Shown piece by piece: positions 9,794 to 18,684 of a stretch of DNA of 64,000 bases. The stretch is from contig CALWKF010000005.1 of NCBI GenBank assembly GCA_944381215.1, forward strand, positions 23,773 through 87,772. The letters run 5' to 3'. Position 1 is the first letter of the stretch. Each line of letters begins with the position of its first letter. The position numbers and the translations under genes were made by a program. The notes beneath the pieces were generated by a model, which worked only from the letters and a program-made list of their open reading frames with translations, did not search any database and was not told the origin of the DNA. Source of the stretch: an uncultured Clostridia bacterium (GTDB lineage Bacteria; Bacillota; Clostridia; Christensenellales; UBA1242).

Positions 9794-10084
9794 ATGATTA
9801 CACCAGTTAAACGTGCAGAGTTGCGAAAAATCGCTCAAAAATTAGAGCCCGTGATGCAGGTTGGAAAAGAAGGGTTAAGTATAAATGTTGTCAACACCGC
9901 GGACCAGGCCCTCTACGCGCGCGAACTTATTAAGGTTACCGTGTTGGAGAGTTGCGAGAGTAGTACCCGCGAGGTCGCAAACGAACTTAGCAAGCGTTGT
10001 GGTGCCGATGTTGTGCAAGTGATTGGACGCAAAATTGTCTTGTACAAGGAAAACCTCGACAAGAAAAACCGCCACAAAAAGTAA
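9794..10084 (+). CDS. yhbY: YhbY/CRS1-type RNA-binding protein
   Basis: A 96-residue single-domain protein associated with ribosome assembly. It shows the family pattern: an N-terminal LRKIAQKLEPVMQVGKEGL, a central ALYARELIKV, and the C-terminal VVQVIGRKIVLYKEN. An AAGGAG site precedes the ATG. Co-occurrence with obg is common in Firmicutes and supports the call. Confidence 0.92.
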   Translation: MITPVKRAELRKIAQKLEPVMQVGKEGLSINVVNTADQALYARELIKVTVLESCESSTREVANELSKRCGADVVQVIGRKIVLYKENLDKKNRHKK

Positions 10085-10211
10085 AAATCATAAGTGCTTT
10101 TAAATTGAACTTATAGTAATGATTAAATAACTAATTTAAATCAATTTGTTGAATTTAATAAAGCATGGTGATTAGTTTTTGAATTTGGTAGTGTAAAAAA
10201 TAGGGGTAAAA

Positions 10212-12047
10212 ATGGATAAAAAACAAGAGAAACTTCGTAAAAAAGATGAAAAATATTTAAAAAAGTACGGAATTACATACAGCGAAGTTACACAAAATAT
10301 CCCGAAGCCGAAAAAGGGCGAGGTCGGTTACATTCGCCGATTTTTAAAATACTACAAGCCATTTATTTGGCAGTTCGCGTTTATTATTATTGCAACTTTG
10401 GCTATCGTGGTAGGTAGTTATTTTACAGCATACTTTACACAATCAGTAACTGACTCGGTAATCGATTTAAATTGGGATAGCACTTTGACAAATATACTAA
10501 TACTAACAGCTATTCTTGTAGGGACTTATTTTGTCTCGTATTTGACTAGCATTTCGTGGTCCTTTATTAAAAGTAGGGCAACAGAAAAAATGCGTGTCGA
10601 TATGTCTGGGCGTGTCGTAAATTTGACTAGTAGAGGTTATAAAGGCATATCGACGGGGAATGTTGTGTCGCGTATTACAAATGACCCTAATATATTGTCG
10701 CAGCAGTTGCAAAGTTTTTGGGACAGCCTCGACTACATAATGACAAATTGCGCTTTTATTGTATACTTCTTTTTGCTCCACTGGTCACTAGGTGTTTATA
10801 TGATAGTGGTACTGATAGTAGATTTTATACTATTAAAACTTTTTTTAAGGCAAAACAAAATAAATTTGCGCCGTAATCGGTTGCTTTCGGACAAGCAGAT
10901 AAGTTATGTTACTGAGTTTGTGCGCGGAAGCGATGATATTAAAGGCCTAAATCTAAAAGGCCCAATTTATAGCCAAAACAAGTTATACTCGGCCTTCCGC
11001 TATCGCAGTGCTATGAATTCGGGCTATGTGCGTATGAATTGGGGTGTTTGCCGAAGCGTGTTGCGTGAAATTTTGTTACTAGGTTACGCTATTTTGGGTG
11101 TATATTTGATTTTTAATGGAAACATAACTATTGGTGCAATTTCAACTTTAATAATGTATCGAAATGCCCCGGCAAATCTAAGTGGCTCCATTACTGGATT
11201 GAGTATGAGTATCCAAGAAATAAAAATCTCGTGCGAGCGTATGAATGAGTTATATAGCGATTCAAAGTACCCTCAGGAGCATTTTGGGAAGAAAAAACTC
11301 TCAAACTACACAGGTTCTCTTACATTTGATAACGTGTCCTTTAAGTACGAGGACGAAGTCGTGCTCGATCATGTGTCCTTCCATTTGGATGCTGGCAAAA
11401 GCCTCGGCATTGTCGGCAAATCTGGTGCGGGTAAAAGTACGATTTTGGGGCTCGTTAATCGCCTGATTGATTGCAATTCGGGCAAAATCTTACTCGACAA
11501 TATCGACAACAAGACCTTAACAGAGGACGCGCTTCGCAGTAATGTGAGTCTTGTCCCGCAAATGCCGTATATTTTCAACACGACCATTCGCGAAAACCTA
11601 CTTTATGCCAAGGCCGACGCGACCGACAGCGAAATCGAAAGCGCGCTAAAAAAGGCCCAGTTTTACGACTTTGTAAACACCTTGCCTAAGGGACTCGAGA
11701 CAATGGTGGGCGAGGGCGGAGTAACTTTGAGCGGTGGCCAAAGACAAAGGCTCGCCCTTGCGCGTGCGTTCCTAAAATCTAGCAAACTCATAATGCTCGA
11801 TGAGGCAACCAGCGCGCTCGACAACAAGAACCAAGAGGGCGTAAAGCAAGTAATCAACTCGATGAAGCACGAATGCTCCTTCGTGGTTGTCGCGCATAGG
11901 CTGAGTACAATCGTCGACTGCGACGAAATTATAGTGCTAGACAACCACCGCATCGTTGCCCAAGACACGCACAATCAACTGATGCGCACCTGTCCGCAGT
12001 ACATCGAACTATATAAACTCGAAAAAGAGCAGAGCGAGAACAAATAA
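10212..12047 (+). CDS. ABC exporter, fused permease-ATPase half transporter
   Basis: A 611-residue protein with an N-terminal six-helix exporter domain (about 55-330) and a C-terminal nucleotide-binding domain. Walker A is GKSGAGKS (about 399-406), the signature is LSGGQRQRLALARA, and Walker B is LIMLDEATSALD, all intact. An unusually long charged N-terminus (about 45 residues) precedes the first helix. Only one half-transporter is encoded here, so it probably acts as a homodimer. The substrate (lipid, peptide or drug) cannot be told from sequence. Confidence 0.9.
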   Translation: MDKKQEKLRKKDEKYLKKYGITYSEVTQNIPKPKKGEVGYIRRFLKYYKPFIWQFAFIIIATLAIVVGSYFTAYFTQSVTDSVIDLNWDSTLTNILILTAILVGTYFVSYLTSISWSFIKSRATEKMRVDMSGRVVNLTSRGYKGISTGNVVSRITNDPNILSQQLQSFWDSLDYIMTNCAFIVYFFLLHWSLGVYMIVVLIVDFILLKLFLRQNKINLRRNRLLSDKQISYVTEFVRGSDDIKGLNLKGPIYSQNKLYSAFRYRSAMNSGYVRMNWGVCRSVLREILLLGYAILGVYLIFNGNITIGAISTLIMYRNAPANLSGSITGLSMSIQEIKISCERMNELYSDSKYPQEHFGKKKLSNYTGSLTFDNVSFKYEDEVVLDHVSFHLDAGKSLGIVGKSGAGKSTILGLVNRLIDCNSGKILLDNIDNKTLTEDALRSNVSLVPQMPYIFNTTIRENLLYAKADATDSEIESALKKAQFYDFVNTLPKGLETMVGEGGVTLSGGQRQRLALARAFLKSSKLIMLDEATSALDNKNQEGVKQVINSMKHECSFVVVAHRLSTIVDCDEIIVLDNHRIVAQDTHNQLMRTCPQYIELYKLEKEQSENK

Positions 12048-12055
12048 AATAAAAG

Positions 12056-12084
12056 GACTTTACCATTTGATAAAGTCTTTTTTT
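12056..12084 (+). terminator. terminator of the ABC exporter gene
   Basis: GACTTTA (12056-12062) and TAAAGTC (12071-12077) form a perfect 7-bp stem with an eight-base loop, followed by seven T residues. Confidence 0.85.
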
Positions 12085-12216
12085 GTTGATAAGCGGGTCA
12101 ATAAAGTTTAGTATTATTTAATTTGATAAAATATTAATAATGTTTGTTTTTATTTATATAGTATAAGTTTGCGGTTTTTTGATTTCATCGCGATTTTTAC
12201 ATTGTTGGTATGCAGG

Positions 12217-13125
12217 TTAGTTTTGCTTTTTCAGTAAAGGAACAACTCGTACGATTAGGGCGACGATGCAAAGTATTGAGCCCGAAATAAGGTAGTAAAT
12301 CTTGAAGGGCACCAAAAAACTCATGAGAATTATTAGTAGACCAAAAAGCAGGTAGTGGCGCGCTCTGGCTGGACTAAACGCGTAGGACAGCAGTTCGCGG
12401 TATTTGAGTTTGGGGCGCGAGATGTCGACAGCACAAGGCAGTGTAATCTCGGTGCCTGCTAGGTAGTCGTGGTAAAAATTCTCAATTGGCACGAGTTCGA
12501 TTTTTATGTTGCGAATCTGCTTGCTAAAACTTATCACTTCATCCTCAAACCCCAAGCCCAAAAGCGCGACGTGTCTAAGGCCAAGTTTATTTGCGCACTT
12601 AATTACATAGGCGAGGTATACGCTGTCTATTTTTGGCTTCGTAAAATAGGGAGCCAGCAAAATTTCTTCATCGCTATCAAATAATTTTTTGGCTGATTGC
12701 TGTGTCGAGGTTTGCTCATGCGTAGGCGAGGAATTTGAGTTTTTTGAAGTGCTATGCAAGGTACTATGCGCTTGGTTTTGCGAAGAGTTTGGCTCGATTA
12801 TCAGGAAATCTGCGCAATTTGATACCGAGTGCGAGTTCGTAAGCACTTTGGTTAGAAAGGCTAAAATATCATCATTTGAGGTAAAGCGAAGGTTCGTAGA
12901 CAGGGCTGAAATTTGGCCCTGTTCTTGCTTGGTTAGACGGAGTTTATTTGCACGCTTTGACCCAAGAAATACGACTAAATAACACACTAGCCCCGCCAAT
13001 GTAGCCCCCACAAGTGCGCTAATTAACACCTCGCGGGTGTAGAAACGCACCCAGGAAAACACCAAAATCCCTACCACTAAAAACAATACGGCGGTGTCAA
13101 TTGCTACACTTAATTTACTACGCAT
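12217..13125 (-). CDS. membrane protein of unknown function
   Basis: I chose the ATG at 13125 because a GGAGGG ribosome site lies six bases upstream; the frame is open to 13155. The 302-residue product has two N-terminal helices (about 8-25 and 32-54), a soluble domain and two C-terminal helices. The middle carries a Ser/Thr/Gln/Asn-rich linker of about 45 residues that includes a TGCATAGTAC-related repeat at the DNA level. The family is not recognised. It is convergent with the ABC exporter and divergent from rsfS. Confidence 0.7.
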   Translation of the reverse strand: MRSKLSVAIDTAVLFLVVGILVFSWVRFYTREVLISALVGATLAGLVCYLVVFLGSKRANKLRLTKQEQGQISALSTNLRFTSNDDILAFLTKVLTNSHSVSNCADFLIIEPNSSQNQAHSTLHSTSKNSNSSPTHEQTSTQQSAKKLFDSDEEILLAPYFTKPKIDSVYLAYVIKCANKLGLRHVALLGLGFEDEVISFSKQIRNIKIELVPIENFYHDYLAGTEITLPCAVDISRPKLKYRELLSYAFSPARARHYLLFGLLIILMSFLVPFKIYYLISGSILCIVALIVRVVPLLKKQN

Positions 13126-13347
13126 AAAGCCCTCCAATTTCCATTTCACGCTCATGTCTTTTTATACCAGCGTAAAATTTATTTTTAAATACGCTAAACA
13201 CGGTCGTTTTAGACATGAGTAAAATCGACAATAAGACAAATTTTATTCATATTAATTCTTGACAAAACGGCACAATTTATGCTTTATGATTGACTAAAAA
13301 GCCAATATATTATATAATAGTAGGAAAGTTTGAAAAGGGGAGTGACT

Positions 13348-13803
13348 ATGAAAAAACAATTTAGTAAAGATTATACTTTGGCAGTGAGCGCGTGCGAGGT
13401 TTTCGAGGAGAACAAGGCCGAGAATGTAATGCTTATTGATGTGTCGTATTTGTCTAACATCGCCGACTATTTCGTGATTGCGACCGCTAACAGCACGACT
13501 CATGCAAAGGCGTTGTGCGGGAAGGTCGAGGATGCTATGGAGGCGCAAGGCCAAAAGGTTTATCGTCGCGACGGTTTAAACGACGGACGCTGGATGGTGC
13601 TCGATTTTGGCACGCTGATTGTGCACGTTTTCACCGCTGAAATTCGCGAGTTTTACCATTTGGAAAAACTTTGGAGCGACGGCAAGAACGCGCTAAACAT
13701 GGTGGGTATTCGTAAAATGCTCGAGCAGGCAAAGGCGAACGAAATCAAGAAAATGTTAGGGAAAGATGGCCCCGAGAAAAAGACCGAGGTAAAGGAAGCA
13801 TAG
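13348..13803 (+). CDS. rsfS: ribosomal silencing factor RsfS
   Basis: RsfS (Iojap family) binds L14 and blocks subunit joining during starvation. The 151-residue product contains IDVSYLSNIADYFVIATANS and the downstream DGRWMVLDFGTLIVHVF and YHLEKLW motifs of the family. The ATG at 13348 has an AGGGGAGTG ribosome site; the frame is open from a TTG at 13330. The last ~30 residues are a lysine/glutamate-rich extension. tsaE follows one base after the stop codon. Confidence 0.94.
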   Translation: MKKQFSKDYTLAVSACEVFEENKAENVMLIDVSYLSNIADYFVIATANSTTHAKALCGKVEDAMEAQGQKVYRRDGLNDGRWMVLDFGTLIVHVFTAEIREFYHLEKLWSDGKNALNMVGIRKMLEQAKANEIKKMLGKDGPEKKTEVKEA

Positions 13804-13804
13804 T

Positions 13805-14224
13805 ATGGAATTTGTTGCTGAAAATTTAGAGGACACGCGCGCGTTTGCTGAAAAGTTTGCGAAAATGCTCCGCCCTGGGGATGTCGTGCTACTGACTGGC
13901 GACTTGGGCGCAGGGAAGACGACGTTTGTCAAGGCCGTGGCAAAAACACTCGGCTTTGACGGGCTGGTGACGAGCCCAACATTCACACTACTAAATGAGT
14001 ATTCTGGGAGTATGCCAATTTATCACTTCGATATGTACAGGTTAAAGTCCACGAGCGAGGCGATTGAGAGTGGCTTGGATGAAATTTTGAGGCAAAGCGA
14101 CGGCGTGTGCTTTGTCGAGTGGCCACAGAAGGTTGCGGGAATTTTGCCCGAGAAAAACATAATGCTGGATATCGCAATTCTTGGCGACAATAAACGCAAA
14201 TTTAGGGTGGTGGACGGAAGATGA
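13805..14224 (+). CDS. tsaE: tRNA threonylcarbamoyladenosine biosynthesis ATPase TsaE
   Basis: The ATPase that cycles the TsaBD complex making t6A37 on ANN-decoding tRNAs. The 139-residue protein has the P-loop GDLGAGKT (32-39) and the family motif TSPTFTLLNEY followed by HFDMYRL. Its TGA overlaps the ATG of the TsaB-RimI fusion by four bases (ATGA), indicating coupled translation. TsaD and TsaC are not in this window. Confidence 0.95.
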   Translation: MEFVAENLEDTRAFAEKFAKMLRPGDVVLLTGDLGAGKTTFVKAVAKTLGFDGLVTSPTFTLLNEYSGSMPIYHFDMYRLKSTSEAIESGLDEILRQSDGVCFVEWPQKVAGILPEKNIMLDIAILGDNKRKFRVVDGR

Positions 14225-15318
14225 ATATTTTATTGCTTAATACGGCGGGGCGCGAAACACACATTGGCGTTATCAAGGGCGAGGAGGAAATTCTGCGCGA
14301 GTCCGCCTTTTTTAAACATAGCGAGAACCTTTTTCCAATGCTAGAGGAAGTGCTGAATCTGGCTGAGATTAAGGTCGATGACTTCGACGCCTTTGCAGTT
14401 GTAGTGGGACCTGGGTCTTTTACGGGAATACGAATTGGAATTGCAGTCGCAAAGGGCTTCTCATACATTTTCAATAAGCCCGTGATTGAAATTAGCACGC
14501 TAGAACTGCTGGCTTTTACCAAATTTATGCGCTCGAAAAAATCGCCTATTTGCGCGATAATCAACGCGGGGGCGGGGCTTGTGTATCACCAGATTTTTGA
14601 GTTTATAGAGGGTGATATAAAAAAAATAAACAAGCCCAAAGTCGATAAATTAGAGCACTTTTTAGGCTACATTCACGAAAATTACGAAGGCATTAATCTT
14701 GTTTACTTCGATAACTACGAGAAAAAGGGCTTGCCCCTAGACCTAGATAGCGAAGAGTACAGCATCGAGGCATTGGCGAAACTCACAAAGCAGAAGTTTA
14801 TTAAGGGCGAATTTACAAACAGCAAAAACGTCATGCCACTATACCTGCGTTCGAGCCAAGCGGAAGCAATGGTGAAAAATCTCGAGATTGTGGAGGCCAC
14901 GCGCGAGGATATTCCCGACATCTTGGTATTAGAGGCACAAAACGATGAGTGGGACCTAAACTGGAGCGAAATTGCGACACGCCAGAGCTTTGATAACCCA
15001 AACTTTCGGTGCTTTTTGGCTAAAAGTGGGGGCGAGGTTAAGGGTATGATGTCTATTATGATGCTACCCGATGAGGCGGAAATTCTGCGTGTAAATGTCT
15101 TGAATAGCGCAAGGCTAAACGGAGTGGCGACATCGCTTTTTGACTGGCTGAAACATCATCTGCGCGAGACTGGATGTAAGGCGATTTTTCTCGAAGTCAA
15201 CAGCCAAAATTACCCCGCAATCAGCCTTTACAGAAAACAAGGCTTTACCGAAATCTCGCGCCGTGAGGACTACTATGCCGACCACCAAGATGCAATTATT
15301 ATGCGCTGTGAGTTGTAA
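14221..15318 (+). CDS. tsaB: TsaB-RimI fusion (t6A subunit plus ribosomal-protein acetyltransferase)
   Basis: A 365-residue fusion. Residues 1-215 are TsaB, the dimerisation partner of TsaD, with LLLNTAGRETHIGV at the start, VVGPGSFTGIRIG (61-73) and the typical end YLRSSQAE. Residues 222-365 are a GNAT domain of the RimI type with acetyl-CoA motif RLNGVA (298-303) and EVNSQNYPAISLYRKQGF (325-342). RimI acetylates the N-terminus of ribosomal protein S18. The two are adjacent genes in many bacteria and fused in some. The frame is continuous with no sign of sequencing error. Confidence 0.93.
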   Translation: MNILLLNTAGRETHIGVIKGEEEILRESAFFKHSENLFPMLEEVLNLAEIKVDDFDAFAVVVGPGSFTGIRIGIAVAKGFSYIFNKPVIEISTLELLAFTKFMRSKKSPICAIINAGAGLVYHQIFEFIEGDIKKINKPKVDKLEHFLGYIHENYEGINLVYFDNYEKKGLPLDLDSEEYSIEALAKLTKQKFIKGEFTNSKNVMPLYLRSSQAEAMVKNLEIVEATREDIPDILVLEAQNDEWDLNWSEIATRQSFDNPNFRCFLAKSGGEVKGMMSIMMLPDEAEILRVNVLNSARLNGVATSLFDWLKHHLRETGCKAIFLEVNSQNYPAISLYRKQGFTEISRREDYYADHQDAIIMRCEL

Positions 15319-15489
15319 AAGTAGAATTGTGCAATAAAAAATTTTCATAAAATTCAATCTACTAATGACGAGTACACTTGTAAATAATTTTATAGCAATT
15401 CTCTAAAATCACAAATAGTTTAATTTCATTATTCATTATTTAGCAAAAATTTGACCGAAAACATAGACTACTCCTAAAAGGTGGTGGGT

Positions 15490-16224
15490 ATGCCAAGTTT
15501 TAGGGGGATGAACTACACGTGTTCAGGCTTTGGCAGGGCGATTTTGTTGCTCCACGGCTGGGGCGGAAGCATCGATAGTTTTGCTGGAATTGCTAGCAAT
15601 TTTGAGAGCGAATTTTGCGTTTATAGGCTCGATTTTTGGGGCTTCGGCGCGAGCGAATTGCCATCAGCATCCGCCGATATTTATTCTTATACTGAGGCGG
15701 TGGAGGACTTTATTACTAAAATCATTGCAGAGCCTGTTATTTTAATTGGGCACAGTTTTGGGGGCAGGGTGGCAATAATCTTAGGCGCAAACTGTCCGCT
15801 CGTCGAAAAAATTATTTTAGTCGACAGCGCAGGGCTGAAACCTAGGCGGAGCCTAAAAAAGCGCGTGCAAATCGCTAGATATCATAGACTAAAACGCAAA
15901 GTGGAGCAGGGAAAGGCCGATAAAAGTAAGTTAGACGGGTTCGGCAGTCGCGACTATCTCGGACTTGTGCCCGTCATGAGGCAAGTGTTCGTGCGGGTGG
16001 TGAACGCAGATTTAAAAAGTATGGCCAGAAAAATCACCAAGCCCGTCTTGCTAATTTGGGGAAGGCACGACCGCGAAACGCCTTTGTATATGGCTAGAAT
16101 TCTTCGCAAAATCATACCGCATAGTACTCTGCAAGTGCTAAACGGCGGGCACTTTGCCTACCTTGATTGCGAGCACGAGTTCTTGCGCCTGTGCTATGAT
16201 TTTTGTGAAGTGAACTCGCACTAA
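15490..16224 (+). CDS. alpha/beta-fold hydrolase
   Basis: A 244-residue cytoplasmic hydrolase. The oxyanion segment LLHGWGGS (20-27), nucleophile Ser89 in GHSFGG, acid Asp in WGRHDRETP and His in NGGHFAY form a complete triad. The start at 15490 follows an AAAGGTGG site; an in-frame GTG lies nine bases upstream. The basic lid-like insert (LKKRVQIARYHRLKRK) is notable. The substrate is unknown. The gene may be read with the tsaEB operon, 170 bases upstream, though no promoter or terminator is obvious between them. Confidence 0.88.
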   Translation: MPSFRGMNYTCSGFGRAILLLHGWGGSIDSFAGIASNFESEFCVYRLDFWGFGASELPSASADIYSYTEAVEDFITKIIAEPVILIGHSFGGRVAIILGANCPLVEKIILVDSAGLKPRRSLKKRVQIARYHRLKRKVEQGKADKSKLDGFGSRDYLGLVPVMRQVFVRVVNADLKSMARKITKPVLLIWGRHDRETPLYMARILRKIIPHSTLQVLNGGHFAYLDCEHEFLRLCYDFCEVNSH

Positions 16225-16521
16225 AAAAGATCGTATTTGGTCAAGTTGCGCTGGCTAAAATATACTAAAAGTGCTATCCATGCAATATTATTATCGGGTA
16301 AACAAAAAGGAAGTACAGCAGACGATTTAGCCACGCAATATTATTGACAGTTAAATTTAAAAAAGTACGACAGGCAATCTATCGACACAAGATTATTGGC
16401 AGATAAAAACAAAAGGTCAACTGGCAAGAAATTTATTATCACCTGATCGGCACAAATGGAAAAAGCAAGAACGCGAGCACGGGGCTAAAATATTTAAGGC
16501 ATTTTGAGAATAGGAGGGGAA
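16225..16521. other. intergenic region between hydrolase and Mur ligase
   Basis: Less AT-rich than other spacers. It holds two near-copies of GCAATATTATT (around 16282 and 16337) but no open frame, terminator or clear promoter. It ends with the TAGGAGGGG ribosome site of the Mur ligase. Confidence 0.5.
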
Positions 16522-18153
16522 ATGAGCGAATTTTTCGATTTTTCAAACTGGCATTTTTACATAGCGATTATTTTGTCGGCCGTCAACGCACTGATTCTGT
16601 GCTTCGAAGGGTACAAATTTTTGCAGGTCATTCAACTTTCTGGCTATCACACTCGTGGCTACTTCGACTGGCTAAAAGGCTCGGGCGGTGCGTATGTAGG
16701 CAGGCTCGCGATTGTTGTCGTACTGTCGCTTGCGTGTATGCTGGTAACCAATGTAATTCTCGATAATTACAGCGATTACCTAGGCTATCTCGGGCTGATT
16801 TTTTACTGCCTATTTAGTTACATCTATATAATAAATGTCCACCTAGCACCAAAGAAAACGCCTCTAAAACTTACGAATCGTATGAATAGGGCAAACATTT
16901 TGATGTACATTCTGTGCTTCATCTTTACCTTCGGCTTGATAATTTTGTCGAGCTTGTACTTGCCCTTTTTGCGCTTTGGCATTATAGCAATCACGCCCTT
17001 GATTTTGCCAATACTCGTGCCCTTTGTCCACTGGATGCTAAAACCACTCGAGGCTGGAATCAACAAAGGCTACGTGCGTCGCGCCGAGAAAAAGTTGGCG
17101 CAGTTCCCCAATTTAATCAAAATCGGCATAACAGGGAGCTTTGGAAAAACTAGCACGAAGAACTTTTTAGCGACTATTTTGTCCGAAAAATACAGCGTTT
17201 GCGCGACCCCGTTTAACTTCAACACCCCGACAGGAATCACCAAAACCGTGCTCCAAAATCTAACACTCGGGCACCAAGTTTTTATCGCCGAAATGGGCGC
17301 AAGGCAACAAGGCGACATTCAGGAACTTTGCGAGATTGTTGAGCCAAAATACGGAATTTTAACCTCGATTGGCGCGCAACATATCGCTACATTTAAGTCG
17401 CTGGAAAATGTAAAGCGCACCAAAATGGAGTTGCCAAAGTACCTAGGTACTGAGGGCTTCTGTGTGTTCAATATAGACAGCCCCGCGGTAGCCGAAATTT
17501 TACCGCAGAGCGATTGCCGAAAGTGCACCGTGTCAATAAACGGGCCCGCGGACATTTTTGCAACAGACATAGTTACCTCGAGCGAGGGAACGCGATTCAC
17601 TCTACATATGGATAAGAAAACGCTAGAGTGTAGCACGAAATTACTAGGGCTTCATAACATAGACAACCTGCTTCTTTGCGTAGCACTGGCCCGAGAGTTA
17701 GGACTTAGCGACCAGCAGATTTTGAGCGGAATTAGCAAGGTCGCGCCCGTTGAACACAGACTGCAACTAATCAATGCCGAGAACGGAGTAACGATTCTCG
17801 ACGACACTTATAACGCAAGTATCGAGGGGAGCCAGCGCGCGCTCGAAGTTTTAGGAATGTTCGAGGGCAGACGCAAGATTGTCATCACACCTGGTCTTGT
17901 CGAGTTAGGCACAATGGAACGCCTCGAGAACTACAACTTCGGCAAACGTATCAGCAAAGTCGCCGATATCGTAATAATTGTAAATAAGAGCAACTACCTC
18001 TCCATTCGTCAAGGGCTCCTCGATAGCGGTTTTGATGAAACTAAAATCTACGAGGCCGAAAACCTCTTTGCGACCCAAGAAATAATGAAGCAAATCTTAC
18101 TTTCAGGCGATGTCATCCTCTGGGAAAACGACCTCCCAGACAACTACATCTAA
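16522..18153 (+). CDS. membrane-anchored Mur ligase (MurF-like)
   Basis: A 543-residue protein with about five N-terminal transmembrane helices (near 13-37, 60-80, 86-107, 123-147, 152-174) joined to a Mur ligase. The ATP loop is GITGSFGKTSTK (202-213), followed by FNTPTGI and AEMGARQQGDI, which are MurF features. C-terminal motifs HNIDNLLL and LDDTYNAS are also MurF-like. MurF adds D-Ala-D-Ala to the UDP-MurNAc tripeptide, and a ddl gene lies 0.5 kb downstream, consistent with that role. Ordinary MurF is soluble, so this is a membrane-tethered version or a paralogue with another amino-acid substrate. Confidence 0.85.
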   Translation: MSEFFDFSNWHFYIAIILSAVNALILCFEGYKFLQVIQLSGYHTRGYFDWLKGSGGAYVGRLAIVVVLSLACMLVTNVILDNYSDYLGYLGLIFYCLFSYIYIINVHLAPKKTPLKLTNRMNRANILMYILCFIFTFGLIILSSLYLPFLRFGIIAITPLILPILVPFVHWMLKPLEAGINKGYVRRAEKKLAQFPNLIKIGITGSFGKTSTKNFLATILSEKYSVCATPFNFNTPTGITKTVLQNLTLGHQVFIAEMGARQQGDIQELCEIVEPKYGILTSIGAQHIATFKSLENVKRTKMELPKYLGTEGFCVFNIDSPAVAEILPQSDCRKCTVSINGPADIFATDIVTSSEGTRFTLHMDKKTLECSTKLLGLHNIDNLLLCVALARELGLSDQQILSGISKVAPVEHRLQLINAENGVTILDDTYNASIEGSQRALEVLGMFEGRRKIVITPGLVELGTMERLENYNFGKRISKVADIVIIVNKSNYLSIRQGLLDSGFDETKIYEAENLFATQEIMKQILLSGDVILWENDLPDNYI

Positions 18154-18281
18154 CCATTCGCATCCAATTTTCTCCTATTTTGAGGACTAAAATAGGAGCA
18201 AAACAATAGTCGTAGGAGAAAAATCTATTAGTTAACGCGCGTGAAATTAAAAAACACGATTGCAACTTAATAAAATTAATT

Positions 18282-18310
18282 AACACTGCAATTTTTTGTA
18301 GTGTTTTTAT
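18282..18310 (+). terminator. probable terminator after the Mur ligase
   Basis: AACACTGCAA (18282-18291) pairs with TTGTAGTGTT (18296-18305, one G-T pair) and is followed by a short T run. The stem is long and the T tract modest. Confidence 0.5.
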
Positions 18311-18339
18311 TTTTAAAAAACTTTAAATATTTCATTTGT

Positions 18340-18415
18340 TTTACGAATTTTTATTAAAAAAACACTATTTTTACACAAATTTTGAGGTACTATGCATATG
18401 TATTATGCATTTTTA
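18340..18415. repeat. dispersed repeat copy with GTACTATGCA head
   Basis: The sequence AACACTATTTTTACACAAAT followed by TTTGAGGTACTATGCATATG is nearly repeated at 20107-20160, so similar copies flank the ddl gene. The conserved head is at 18387-18396. Confidence 0.65.
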
Positions 18416-18620
18416 TATAAATTAATGTTGTAAAAAATCTTTATTTTATTAACTATAAATTAATTAGTATAAAAAATTTAACTATAAATTGGTGTTACTA
18501 TAAAAAAGGGTAACCATAAATTTGTGTTAGCATAAAATCAAACTATAAAACGATGTTAGTAAAAAATTAAATTGCAAATTAGTGTTAGTATAAATATAAA
18601 TTAGTATTGTTATAAAAAGA
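18415..18620. repeat. degenerate ~30-bp tandem repeat array upstream of ddl
   Basis: Six to seven imperfect units of the form AACTATAAATTnGTGTTAnTATAAAAAnnn run head to tail, with unit starts near 18415, 18451, 18480, 18512, 18541, 18570 and 18594. Units are 24-36 bases long. There is no spacer variation of the CRISPR kind. The array ends about 60 bases before the ddl start. Confidence 0.7.
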
Positions 18621-18684
18621 CTTTGGATTTTGCGAGCACGAAATTTTGAAGCGGGGCATATATATTTTTAATTAGGAGGTGCTT

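Noticed and set aside
18415..18620. Possible CRISPR array
   Set aside because: The units are contiguous and degenerate with no unique spacers, and no cas gene is present in the window.
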